This document shows positions 31,414 to 42,800 of a DNA stretch of 64,000 bases, one piece after another. Each line of letters starts with the position of its first letter. Positions within the stretch are counted from its first letter, which is position 1. The DNA is from Fragilariopsis cylindrus CCMP1102 (Eukaryota > Bacillariophyta > Bacillariophyceae > Bacillariales > Bacillariaceae), in the NCBI GenBank assembly GCA_900095095.1, contig FMBT01000291.1, forward strand, positions 806,001 through 870,000. The letters run 5' to 3'. The notes under the pieces are model-generated. The model made no database searches and was not told where the DNA came from. It was given only the letters and a program-made list of their open reading frames with translations. Made by a program: the position numbers and the translations under genes.

Positions 31414-32640
31414 CTACTGCGAGAACGATATGTCTTTGACAATATAGTCTGCGAGTACGATATCTGTTGCGACCACTGCATCGTTGTCGTTGGTTGACAC
31501 AACGGTAGTGGCCTCCTCCTTGGATTCCTCTTCCTTTTCGTTTTTCTTATCGTTGGGATTCTCTTCCTCCTCCATAACAACAGCAGGTGTGTCATTATTA
31601 TTTCCATCGTCTTCCTTCTTTTTCTTCTTCGTTTCGTCGGTGTCGGTTAGGAGAGAGATAGACGGAGAGGACGATAATGAGGTAATTGAGTGAGTGAGTG
31701 AGTGAGTAATAATGATAAAGAGAAGTACAATACGATGACGGAGGCGACGGAAGCGACACGTCACAACTCAACACACACACACCTCTTCAACATTCCCAGC
31801 AACAGTAGTAGTATTCTCGAGAGTTTCAGCTTTGGGTACTTCAGCAGCATCATCATCAGCATGGACGGGAGTATTAGCACTAGATAAAAGTTCTTCGGCT
31901 CCCATTTCCGCTTCAGCTTCAGCTTTGTGAGCATCGTCTTTCACAGTGGTAGGTTCGACTTTAGCGGACGTTTGCAATCCTTTTGCTTCAAGCAATATTC
32001 GCTTAAAGTGAGATGATGATGGATGAATACACTTGTACTGACTAGATGGTAGCAGCGACTTGATAGTGTGGAAGTGATCGATTACATTAAAGGAATGTAG
32101 AAAGGGGTCGATCGTAGAGAGACATGAGTAGAGCGTTGAGTGCCATGTAGTAGTTGAGAACCATGCGGTAGTTGAGAAGCAACGTTTTGAGGCAGTTCTT
32201 TTATTGTAAATTGACCGAAAGTTTCGATGATCTCCCTTAGAAGAAGTGACGATAGTTGACTTGGTTCTCAGCGTGGCAAAATACCGAGCTAAGTGAGCTC
32301 CTGTTGAGCGACGACGACGACGGGTACGTCCACGACGCTTACCAATGTACTTGTAATAGGGCATGTTGTATCGACCGGCTTGATTGATCAGAATGGTTGG
32401 AATATATGCGAATGGAAGAAACATACAGTAGATGAAGAATTCTGCAGTGACGTTCTGTTCAATGAGAGAAACGAGGTACATGAAGCCGCCGAAGAAAGGA
32501 TTGTAGTACCTGAAAGAGGTCCACAAGGACAACAGCGTAGAGAGAAGTGACGTCCTGTTGAAGAGTAGGATTACAGATGATAAGTAGACTAGTGTCCACC
32601 AAACTACGGCGTCGTCTGAGGGACCGGGAGGTTCCGACAT
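31414..32640 (-). CDS. Unrecognised membrane protein with acidic tail
   Basis: The predicted structure is two exons, join(32640..31783, 31626..31414), about 356 residues. The donor GTGTGT and an acceptor after CTCCTAACCGACACCGACG give a consistent phase 0. The first 100 residues hold three hydrophobic segments (VVWWTLVYLSSVILLF, a FFGGFMYLVSLI stretch and FFIYCMFLPFAYIPTILI). A strongly basic run (KRRGRTRRRRRSTG) and a Ser/Thr-rich region follow. The C-terminal quarter is acidic (Glu/Ala/Lys, then ETKKKKKEDDGNNND and EEEENPNDKK), like a disordered tail. No family is recognised. The last codons (DIVLADYIVKD) are repeated in altered form just downstream in another frame, so the 3' end is unstable. 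The splice model is inferred from phase and a branch-like CTAAC. Confidence 0.4.
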
Positions 32641-32965
32641 GGTTAATGTTTGTTTGTTGGTGTTGTTGATAGTTAGTTGTATACTGTTATTGTTGTCTTG
32701 ATTTTGCAGTGAATTGAATTTATGGCAAGAATGAGGAGTGAAAAATTAATATTGTAGAAAAAAATCTACAATTACACATCGCCTAACTGTACAGTACACC
32801 ACCGTACAGAAATTTTTACGGCGGATTGAAGCACAATATAGAGGCGAATATAACCTTTAATCGTGAGTCCTTAAATTGGACACTGACAAATTGTCAAGTG
32901 TGATTAATGCGCGTTTATCCTAGTGTCTTGGTTTGCTCAACACGATTTCCGGCGCGGCCACACCC
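32641..32965. other. Intergenic
   Basis: This is the upstream region of the membrane-protein gene. It contains the first unit of a tandem repeat that continues into the next ORF (32899-33090). Confidence 0.4.
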
Positions 32966-33090
32966 TTACGTAGTAAAAGTAATAGGAGTGTGATGTATGC
33001 GCGTATCGCCTACAGTAGTGTTTCTTGGTTGGTTCAACATGATTTCCGGCGCGGCCACACCGCTTTTACGTAGTAAAAGTAATAAGCGTG
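32899..33090. repeat. Tandem repeat of about 90-100 bp
   Basis: Two copies run from about 32899 to 32990 and from about 32989 to 33090. Shared blocks are TGCGCGTATC/TGCGCGTTTATC, TTGGTTTGCTCAACACGATT, CCGGCGCGGCCACAC and ACGTAGTAAAAGTAATA. Copies differ by several substitutions and a short insertion. The second copy overlaps the 3' end of the ORF at 32966-33925. Confidence 0.7.
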
Positions 33091-33925
33091 GGACTAGTAT
33101 TAAAAATAGCAGTATCTCCCCATCGGTTGATGTAAAAGAGTGAAACCATCGATAAGCATCATCTTCAACGTGAGGAGTATCATCCTGATAAAGAATTCGT
33201 TGCATAAGGGCAATGATATTATTATCGAAGCATACGTCTGAAGTAACAAAGTGAGACCGTCGATGAGAATCCTCAATATGACTATCATGATAGAAATAAT
33301 ATTCATCTTTGTACTCGTCATTGATTGTAGTAGTACCGTATCGATCATCGTAAACGTCTGGCCTCATCTTGTACTTGACTTGAAATAGAGCTAATAGTCG
33401 ATTCACGGATTGGATAGTATTAACGTCATCTAGTAGTAGTAATAATATTAATGATGGAGGGCGTACCAAACTGGGAACAGTACTTGATAGAGTACGTTGT
33501 AATGTAGTAGAGTATTCGTATCGACGTACTTGAAGTGTCACCGTCTCGACGTGTACGTGCATCATTTTTAACGTAAAGAGTACTTCCGTTATTGTGTAGT
33601 AGAGTATTCGTATCGACGTACTTGAAGTGTCACCGTCTCGACGTGTACGTGCATCATTTTTAACGTAAAGAGTACTTCCGTTATTATCATCAATCGCAAC
33701 GATATCTTTCCCTATGAAAATACGTCTGTCGTCTTTCTTCTCCTTTGCTAGTATAAAGCAACCGTTTTCTTTCTTGAACGTAGTAGTAGAGTACCAGCGT
33801 TGATCGTCAGTGCAAAGATTATTATTATATTTACTATAATGTTCTTCTTTGTACTGTTGCATAATGGCAATAGGATCATCATTATTATCGAAGATTCCGA
33901 TAACTTGATCTTGTACTCGATACAT
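32966..33925 (-). CDS. Unrecognised ORF containing a 92-bp tandem duplication
   Basis: An open frame of 319 residues starts MYRVQDQVIGIFDNNDDPIA. It has scattered charged and hydrophobic parts (a RPPSLILLLLLDDVNT segment and a LLFLILVPRLLLLLRKS segment near the end) and no recognised domain. A perfect 91-bp duplication lies inside. Since the 92-bp period is not a multiple of three, the same DNA is read in two frames. The frame was presumably created or extended by this event and may not be a stable gene. The C-terminal codons lie in tandem-repeat DNA. It could be a decayed paralogue of the neighbouring unknown genes. Confidence 0.3.
   Translation of the reverse strand: MYRVQDQVIGIFDNNDDPIAIMQQYKEEHYSKYNNNLCTDDQRWYSTTTFKKENGCFILAKEKKDDRRIFIGKDIVAIDDNNGSTLYVKNDARTRRDGDTSSTSIRILYYTITEVLFTLKMMHVHVETVTLQVRRYEYSTTLQRTLSSTVPSLVRPPSLILLLLLDDVNTIQSVNRLLALFQVKYKMRPDVYDDRYGTTTINDEYKDEYYFYHDSHIEDSHRRSHFVTSDVCFDNNIIALMQRILYQDDTPHVEDDAYRWFHSFTSTDGEILLFLILVPRLLLLLRKSGVAAPEIMLNQPRNTTVGDTRIHHTPITFTT
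33503..33685. repeat. Perfect 91-bp direct tandem duplication
   Basis: Positions 33503-33593 and 33595-33685 are identical over 91 bases and separated by one base. Each copy begins TGTAGTAGAGTATTCGTATC and ends TACTTCCGTTATT. No difference is seen, so the event is recent. Confidence 0.95.
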
Positions 33926-34470
33926 TGATCGATAAGAATCTTCAATATTCTTTTTAATATCACCAGTATAAGTATTAGTATTCTGTTTAGTAGCGAGTTA
34001 TATACGGTACGTCAATCTACCAAATCAAATCGATTTCGGGTGCTGATGTACAGATCGATTCCCTGAGTAGCAAACTCTGAGTAGCAAGTAGCTACAGTCG
34101 AATCAAATCTAGATCGATTCCCTGAGTAGCAAATAGCTACAGTCGAATCAAATCTCTTCTTTGTCTTTCTCGAGATCGAGTAAATAAGACTGTCTTCTTT
34201 CTTCTTACAAATTATTATTCGATGTCTTCTTCTCAATCGAATTACCATTTGATATTTTATATTGCTTGTTCTTGAAATCCGATAGGATTAACGTTGTTGC
34301 TTTGTCTTCTTCTGAATCAAATTACTATTCGATGTCTTCTCTTCTTCTGAAACGACGTTTCCTTCTTACGAATTAATATTCTATATCTTCTTGTTCTGGA
34401 AATCCAATAGGATTAACGTGTCTTCTTCTTTTTAATCGAATTACTTCGATTCTTCGCTACTAGATCCTAT
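33926..34470. other. Repeat-rich non-coding stretch
   Basis: It holds two copies of a block GATCGATTCCCTGAGTAGCA followed by AGCTACAGTCGAATCAAATC (about 34052-34155). It also has several imperfect copies of a TCTTCTTCTGAATCAAATTA-type block (about 34200-34445). No gene is supported. Confidence 0.5.
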
Positions 34471-34605
34471 TTAATCTGATAATTGGTCCACACTTGGGTC
34501 AGCGCTCGGATCAAAACTTGGGGCAGAACTGGGTGCAGCACTCGGCGTTAAAGTTGGTTCCAAACTGTGCAAGCTGCTTGGCGATCCAGACTCATTATAA
34601 CAACA
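34471..34605 (-). pseudogene. Relic of a PSxxPS-repeat coding segment
   Basis: On the minus strand, a short frame reads CCYNESGSPSSLHSLEPTLT and continues PSAAPSSAPSFDPSADPSVD before a stop at 34471. The 12-base periodic Pro-Ser pattern is typical of diatom surface and secreted proteins, and it resembles the PSGGPSG spacer of the UIM-like gene at about 30.0-30.3 kb. No start codon or neighbouring domain is visible, so this is a fragment. Confidence 0.5.
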
Positions 34606-34653
34606 AAAGCAAGATCATTTGTATATAAACCAGATACTATATCTCCCACAACT

Positions 34654-34800
34654 ACGGCATCTGGCAATCCAGGCATCTGGCAAATGTGCAGGCATCTGGT
34701 AGAATAACCAGGCATCTGGTAATCCAGGCATCTGGCAAATGTGCAGGCATCTGATAGAATGATTCATTTGTGGTAATCAGGCATCTGGCAATCCAGGAAT
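34654..34800. repeat. Minisatellite with CAGGCATCTGG core, seven units
   Basis: Seven copies of a GGCATCTG core occur. The core spacers alternate between CAATC, CAAATGTG and TAGAATAAC types, which suggests a higher-order unit of about 60 bases. Unit spacing is 15-25 bases with degenerate edges. It lies between the PSxxPS relic and the Tudor-like gene. Confidence 0.85.
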
Positions 34801-34907
34801 AGATCTTTCGGAAGTACTCCAATCAGTGCCCAATACATATATGGGACTTATTTGTATTAACAATATTTTATTATAAGTCTTTTAAATTACTACTATCATA
34901 ATATGAT

Positions 34908-36061
34908 TCATTCTTTTAGTTTCTTCCAAACTACTCGTGACAGATCGTGGACAGATTTCTGATCTGTATTGCCTTCATAACGTACATTATAATGAGTAGA
35001 CGAATACTTACTCAATATTATACATTTGTAGTGTTTATTATCGTTCCACTTGACTAAGATTGATCTCCCAACTTTTACATTTACATTATCATTGCGTCGT
35101 TGCGTTAGTGGGCTCAACGTAATTTCATCATCACTACTATCACTATCACTATCACTATCACTTTCATCACCACTTGCACCACCAGTATCACTGTCACCAC
35201 TAATATCACTATCAATGACACTATCACTATCACTGTCATGGTGTAAGTCCACGTCCAACTCAGAGTCAGCAGTACCACCAATATCACCACCTATAATGAG
35301 CTCAAATTTCCGTTTCCGTTGTGTGTTCCAATTATGGGTTTTGTACCGTTTCACTATACTTTGTTTGGTGCTCTGACAACTTGATTCAGCTAAAACTACT
35401 CTATCAGAGTTGTTCACATTCATCATTTCTTTTATATTAATTATTATACCAACATTTTCATCGCCTGTAATCCACTCCTCTTTTTCACTTGTACGATGAG
35501 ATAATATCCACGACGTAGGATTACTTCCAGTGATTGGTCTTATATAATCAATTTTCCATAATATATTTAATCCTAGTCGAGTATCATTGAACCTAGTGTC
35601 ATTGGAACAATCAATTTCAAACTGCCCACTTTCTTGGTTGTAAATTCGCTTCAACTTGCAGATTATGTTTTCAACTATCTTTTCAGTAATTTGAATTCCA
35701 AATTCTTTGGTGATTGAAATTTGCAAAGACTTTGCAATTGAGTTCAACTTAGTATTATCGATCCCACATAATTCATCTTTTGTCACTCCACTAAATGATA
35801 ATAAGTTTAGAAAATTATTCTTTTCCCTGTTTCCTACTTTGAACGAATGATATGTCAATACCCAAGCTGGTAAAATTCCAAGAAGACAATTGATATGTTG
35901 TGAATGCATACTACCAATACGAGTATCCATTACTGAACCAAAATCAACGTTAATGTCTTTGTCGTCGACATCATCCTCCAATATATCCATATCCGCTCTC
36001 AATTCGCTATTTGACTTTGATCTACTTGTACCACGAGTTGAAGTTGCTTTCTTACTCTTAT
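34908..36061 (-). CDS. Unrecognised protein with C-terminal Tudor-like domain, 5' end cut by LTR
   Basis: The open frame runs from the LTR boundary at 36061 down to 34908, about 380 codons. The first ATGs are MDILEDDVDD near 35988 and MHSQHINCLLG further in. The central part is helical (ILPAWVLTYHSFKVGNREKN, then KSLQISITKEFGIQITEKIV). An acidic Asp/Ser repeat follows (DSDSDSVIDSDISGDSDTGG), then a C-terminal Tudor/Agenet-like fold (GRSILVKWNDNKHYKCIILS, then YNVRYEGNTDQKSVHDLSRV). Tudor-type domains read methylated Lys or Arg. The frame continues upstream of these ATGs as a Lys/Ser/Thr-rich stretch (SKKATSTRGTSRSKSNSELR) until it meets the LTR, so the original gene probably began further upstream. 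No matching 5' piece was found beyond the mobile elements. Function is unknown. Confidence 0.5.
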
Positions 36062-36864
36062 TGTACGTTTCACAGACAATCGATGATTGGTGAAACAGGA
36101 TTATAATAGTCTTACTCTTCGGTCTTGTAAGATTCTATTAAAGCTGGAAGGGTTGATACTCTTGACCCTTATATTGAAAGACTACTCACGGTTGTTCTAC
36201 CAGGATATCTAACCCCTTCTTGTCAGCGAAACTTCCGTAGAAGAATGGCGTAACTTTCTGTAGATATATCTATAGTAACGTCGTACGATACTAACGATGA
36301 TGTTCAAACGCAAAAGTTGTTATTAACACACTTGTTTATTTAGTCTATGGTTATTACAATTTCTCAACAATAAAAGACAGTAATTGTTCATTTCTCGTAA
36401 TCGAGGTAATTCTGCTCTTTTCTTCGTATTTTAGTATTGCGGTTTCCAGTAACCCTGCATACAACTTTCTGTTCCTAACTCACTTCGCCTCAATGCATAT
36501 ATATCGCATTAGCGGTTCAAAGGTGGACATCGACATCTGTTCGACTTCCATATGTATAACACTCTTCATAATCGTGTTCTATGTATTCGGACACTCTTCT
36601 TAATCGTGTTCCGATTTGTATAAATATACCTAAGCACTTCTCTTATTTGCGCTCGGTTCCAATTGCTTCGACAACGGCTTCGACAAGGTTACTTCAACTC
36701 CAACAGTACGATGTTGGCTTTTAGCTAACTTTCGGTTCTCTTTTATCTCAATAATGCATACACGTGCATTTCTCCTCACTAATCTGATCGCGCTTGTATT
36801 TCTACTCCGCGGGGCTTATGTACGACATATGACTCCTACATCGAGTACTATGTATAATTTAACA
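36062..36864 (-). repeat. LTR (3' LTR in element orientation)
   Basis: About 803 bp. On the plus strand it begins TGTACGTTTCACAGACAATC and ends ATAATTTAACA, giving TG...CA ends. It is nearly identical to 44852-45653. Confidence 0.93.
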
Positions 36865-39800
36865 CTCCCCATTGGTCGTAACGATTTCTGCTAACTCTGA
36901 TTCAGTAATGTGACGATCGACTTCTAATGTATCATCAAAATATAACGCGGCCGTGTTACCTCCAAAATGAAAGATTGGGCGGATCAATTCGTACGTACTT
37001 TGATAACCCCAATGTTTCGTAAGTATATCTGCAATATTACTTTCCGATTTAATATGTTGCAGGTTAATGAAACCACTTGCAATTAAGCTTCTAACAAAGT
37101 GAAATGACAGAATGTTATGTCGTTTATGTAACTTTGCGTCCGGTATGGTTGCACTATTGATCATCGCGTCATTGTCTCCCCATGCGTAGTCTTCATCTCC
37201 TACTGGTACTCCAAGGTATCGTAGATACTGTCGGTGATCTATGATCTGTTCGAAACAGGTTCGACATGCCAGGAATTCAGATCCGTACGTTGCGGTTTCC
37301 GTGGTAGATTGTTTCTTGGAATACCAATCAACGGGAGTCTTGTTGTAGAAGTGAACTACACCTGTAACTGCTTTTCCTGATAGTACGTCATGCATTAGAT
37401 TTGCATCGAAGTAATGGGTCAAAACGATTCGTTTTCCCAGTGGAGTTGGTGCATCTTTAGGGATGTCTTCAGTTGGGTTTCCATATACAGAATGGCTCCA
37501 ATCGTAGGGTGGCATTGGTGGAATACCGGAATAGTCTGGTTCATCAACTCGAAACCGTAGTTTGAAATGCCTGAACTTGCATAAGAATCCGTAGATACGC
37601 TTGATTCTTTCAAGATGTCCCTTTCGTGGTTGCGCTCTAAAGCTTGATAAGCTCATTACTGCGGATTGTATATCCCATCGTCCAATAGAGATTGCCCATT
37701 GCATAGCTCCTATTAATGATTGATATATTTCAATACCGTCTTGGTCAAGAAACTCGGTTACATCAAGTTCTGGATGGTCTCCCTTCACTAGCGGTGATCT
37801 GTGCTTCTGGTTAGGCAATTCCTTGAAATATTGCTTGTAGGCATCTTCCATCTTGTCTATGTACCGGCTTGGGTCCATACATAATACTCCATCAGAGTCT
37901 CTCTCAAATCCACAGCCTAAGTGGAAGTTAACTTCTCCTGAACCTTTCAGTTTGAAGTTGTACGGTGCTGACGACAGCTGGTTTAGGAACTCCCTAGGAT
38001 TCTCCATAACAATGCATAGGTCATCAACATATGTGGCCACATATTCGTACACGTCTCTTGTAGGACATTTTCTCATGAAAATACTTGATTCTGCTTTGGA
38101 TGGGTAGAATCCTAGGTCGCGTAGACAATCAGATAGCAAAATGTTGAATGCTTTTCCGCTAAGTCTTAATCCGTAAAGAGCCTTATCGATGATAAGAAGG
38201 TTTCCTTGTAGCTCCCCAAATTCTGGCCCTGCTTTGATGCATACCTTTTCGGTGGTCTTTGCTTCAAGATAAGCATTTCCAATATCAGTAGCCCATGGGG
38301 TCATGCCGTTAAGTTCTCCTAAGAATATGCATGTACGTAATCCGCGTAATGAAACAACACCTGAGTAAACAGATTCGAGTGGCGTATCCGTTAGGTTACC
38401 ATTAGCTACAACTCGAGCTTTATGCCTGCCATCGTGTTTCACATCAAAGATAGTATGAACTTTGATCTTGCGATAACCTTCTGGTATCTTTGCATCATGG
38501 AATTCTCCCTTGTTCTTGAATACTGCATAATCCGTTAATTGTGCATGTTCCAATACATTTGCTTCTTGCCATTTATGATTACCGTTCCTTTCGTCAAACT
38601 CAAGGGCTTCCTTGTAGTTACGCGGTATAGAGAATCCATACTTGTACTTAGGAGTAACACGGAAGGATCGTAGCTTGGCTTGTTTCACAAGTCGTCGAAT
38701 ATGCTTATCTCGGTTAGCAATTCTTTTAAAGCGTTTCCATCCTTCCAATTCGAGTAGGTCAAATTTCTTGGCATAGATAGCAAGATCAACAGGAATGTCC
38801 TTAGCAAGGAAGTCCAATGGTTCGACCGAAATTGCTCCCGTTTCCCAAGCTGTTCTGACGTTGTAGTCACTCCCCATTCTATCCTTGTGTCCCACAGGAG
38901 TATGTACGTGTCCTAAGATAGTACGAAATTTCCAATGATGTCCGTCTTCATTGTTCTGTTCTCTTTCGATGTAGTCCAGAATTTCGTTGTACGACATGAT
39001 GTCTTCTTGGGAACTGTGATCATAGTTTAGCTTGAACTTGATTAGATTCATATCCTTTTCAACTTTGCCTTCAAAGTCTTTGATAAGTTCTACAACTCGT
39101 GCTCTATTAACTTCACCTCTCTCGTCGGGTTTGGTTAGGAAAACTCTTCCTACTAGATCACTTGGTGGGGGCGCTATTGCTACCAACGGTTTGCCGTCGT
39201 CTCCGAGTATCGCGTTGCCATTTTCGTCTTTAAGAGGAAACTCAAATTCTTTTCCCAAAAGATATTCATTCTCCCCATTTTCTCGAAGATAGACAAATGA
39301 ATCTAGCTGTTCCTTGATAGATGTGTCACGTTGCTTGAGGACTTGTTGACGAGTTGCGGTAGACGGCCGTGGGTTGGTGGGATGGTTGATATCAGTATTA
39401 TTGACTTGGGTCAAAAGTGTGGTAACTCCTTTAACGTTTAAGTTTTGAAGGGGTTTATGTCGTGAACTACGTCGTAAACCTTTATCCTTAGTTTTATCCA
39501 GAGGATTTAAGTCGCTTAAACGCTTTTGTTTTACATGACGTTGTGGTCCAGTAGGAGATGCGCGTTTTGGCGACGCCGTTTTAAAATGACCAGTCTGCTG
39601 TTCATTCGAGTCGTTAAATCTTGCATCTAATTCTACCTGGAGTTGAATTTCGATATCCTTGGATATTGCTGATTCATCAAAATCGTTAAAAGTATTTCCC
39701 GAGGTTACTTCTTTTAACTTATTGTTAGCAATATCTTCTGCCGGAGAAAGGATATTTTCAACATTGAATAGATCTTTGTCTACCGTGACAGGATCTTCGC

Positions 39801-42800
39801 GTAGGTTCTTCATCGTATTGTCCCGTGCAGTACGTATGGCTGAACGACAAATTTCGTTTCCAGTTGTATCGGAAATGATTTTGTAGGTCATCTTGTTACC
39901 TATATGTTCAGAGATTCCTACCCATCGACCTCTCATTTCTTTGGACTTACTTGGGAAATGCTGTTCTGATTCATCAACGAGATAGTAGACAGGTTCCCAA
40001 AAATAGAAGTATAGCAGAGGGCTAATATCAGTCATTTGAAATGTTGCGATTTGTAGTGGGCTCTTGTTTCCCTCTCCGATGTTTGGATCAACACAATTGT
40101 TGAGGCAGAATATAACATAAGATAATGCTAGAAACCAAACGTAGGGAGGGCATCCGCTGCGGTCCATTACTCGGTTGGTGTACCGTTTGACAGTTTGCCA
40201 TCGATTTTCAGCATAGTTTTGGTGCTGATATTTGGATTCGCATTGCCATAATGAAATACAAATGTCTCGAAGGTACACTGCGTTTTTCCATCCTCGATAC
40301 ATAGGAGCATTATCTGCTACTAGTCCAGTGGGACATCCTCTTTGACGGACACGATCTTGGAAGCAAAGTAGAAAGTCTTCAGCATTCTGATGTTTGACTT
40401 TATATGCATCGGTGAGTTTCGATTTTCGTCCACGAAGATATGTGCACATTTCTCACCACCGTTGCATGCAGGAGTATCTGAATAGATCATGTCGGTGGCA
40501 TCGTCTTCATCACGGCGTTTGAGATTCGCAGAAGGATTAGGTGATTTGAACATCTTGTGCAGATATGAGGCTGGGGGTAGTTTCATATTTTGAGTTGTAT
40601 GCTTGAAGGTAGCTTTAACAACAGAAGCAGGTAGATGTGCAAAGTACTTCCTTTTGGATTCATAATCGATGACCGTGGGTACAGAATATCTTGGTGTAAG
40701 AGGATTCATTACATTAGCAATGTCGGTAGCATTAATGTCATATTGTTCATAATAATCGAGTCTTCCTTGATAGATTAGACGTTGAGTAGATTCATCCATT
40801 AAAAGTCTTCCCAGTATTCGTGTTCAGTCGGTCTGAAGGTAGATAAGTCATCAAGATACGAGGTGTCTGATTTGTATCTACGAATACTGTGGAGTCCTGG
40901 GGTTTATCTACTGAATCGTAGAATAGTAGATCGTCCATCTTCATTTCTTCAATAACGTCGTCGATGATATTAGGTTGAAGTGGATGAGGATCCGTTGAAA
41001 AGAACTCGATGCCGTCTACCATTGTAGGGGATTCGTTATCATTGACCATATTATCAATAATTGGGATTGGTAAATCATTAGCTGTAACAGCAGATGGTTT
41101 CTTATCAATCAGTTCTTGTTTAGAGGCTGCAGCTTTGAGTCGTTTCTCTTTGATTCGGATACGGCGTTTGAGCTTACTTTTTCTAAGTCGAGGACATTCA
41201 ATTTTCTCCCCATTGGAGTCATCGATTGGATCGTTCCATACAATTGTAGTTGGTTGCTTGAATTTATTAACTACAGGTTCATCATCACTTGAGGAATCTT
41301 CTTCATCACCTGAGGAATCTTCTTCTTGAGCTCGACATTGTAAACCAGGCATAGATCCAACACTGTCATCATCATCATGTTCAATTTCAACGGTTTGAAC
41401 TGTTGCACGTATTGGTCTATGTTCTGTTTAGAAAGATAGTCGTAATTAATATTACCTTCTTGATCGTAGAACTCGTTGATAGCGGAACGTGGCATAGGAG
41501 GAAATTGCTTGAGCATTTCTTCAGGTGTACGGCTATCGTCATTCAGATTAGGATTCCATTCCGCAGGTGAAGTAAACTGTACATGTGTAAGCTCTTTAAT
41601 TTCATCATTGGTAGGATACTGTTTGGCGAATGTACGGTAATCCAGAGCGTATAGATAAAGGTAACTGATATCCGTCTGCAGTTTGAATTACGTTGTGGTC
41701 CGCCATAGGCTGTCGCTGTATCTCCAACGAGATTATTATGCGCTTGGAACTGACATTTTCGAATGGATCGATTTTTCTTGTTCAGGTACATGAGCATATT
41801 GATGAAATATGGCTAGAATCTTGCCTCTGTTTGTAACAATTACAGAACAAAACGTTCCAAGTCTCTTGCCAGTCATTTGATGATCACCTGCAATACCTAT
41901 ATTGACACGTCGTCCGTCAGCATTGTAAGACATGAGTCTCATATCTCTGCCTCCAATTCCACCATTAGCTCCGCCATCCATTAATGCGAGTGGTTCATTA
42001 AAGAATTTCGTTGCATTAACGGAGACGACGTAGTTGTCTTTGGAAGTATTTGGTAGATGACAATCGACTTGATCAAAAACGATGATTGATTTTAGCCATA
42101 GCTGCCGTATATGCGATATGACCAACAACTTTACCATCTTTACCTATTACTGGTGTGGTTTTGTTGGCCATGAATCGACGTGGATCGGCTAAAGGCAGCT
42201 CAGTCTTCCTTGGTAATTCCTTCTTCTTGAGTATACCTTGATTGGGCTGTCTTCGTCTTGCTGCATTTGCCGTCAAATCAGTTGCTTCTATGACAGATGT
42301 ATCGTCAGCATCATCAGCGTCGTATACGTAGGTATGCCTCTGATTGGCCGGATGCGTCGGAGTCATATCCTTCAAAATCGCTAATGTAGACACCTAACTC
42401 ACTATTTTTCTTAGCACCTTGCTTAGTGGGATGGTTTTTGATTTTTAAGAATCTGTTTTCTTAATATCATTGGGTGCCTTACTCCATGCAATCCGTAAAT
42501 CTCTTGGACACTTTTCGAAGATTGGTTTCGGTATTTCAGTGTCAGGGTCTCTCTCACGAGAGGGCGACGATTCTTCTGGAATGCTGCATAGGCTTGCATT
42601 GTACTTTCAGCGTGTTCGGTCATAGGTTCGTTGGATACGGACATATGAGCTAAGAACTCGTCAATGCCATCGTCAGTGTCGCCATAGTCTACATTCATCT
42701 CTTCATTGTAAAATGATTCTGATGTAGCTTGATGAGCTTGACGGGATGGTTTCTTGTATGGCGTATATAGATCATGATTCTTGGCTGATTTGATAAGAAA

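Noticed and set aside
34654-34800. CRISPR-like array
   Set aside because: The repeat cores are 8-11 bases with short related spacers, and the host is eukaryotic; it is a minisatellite.
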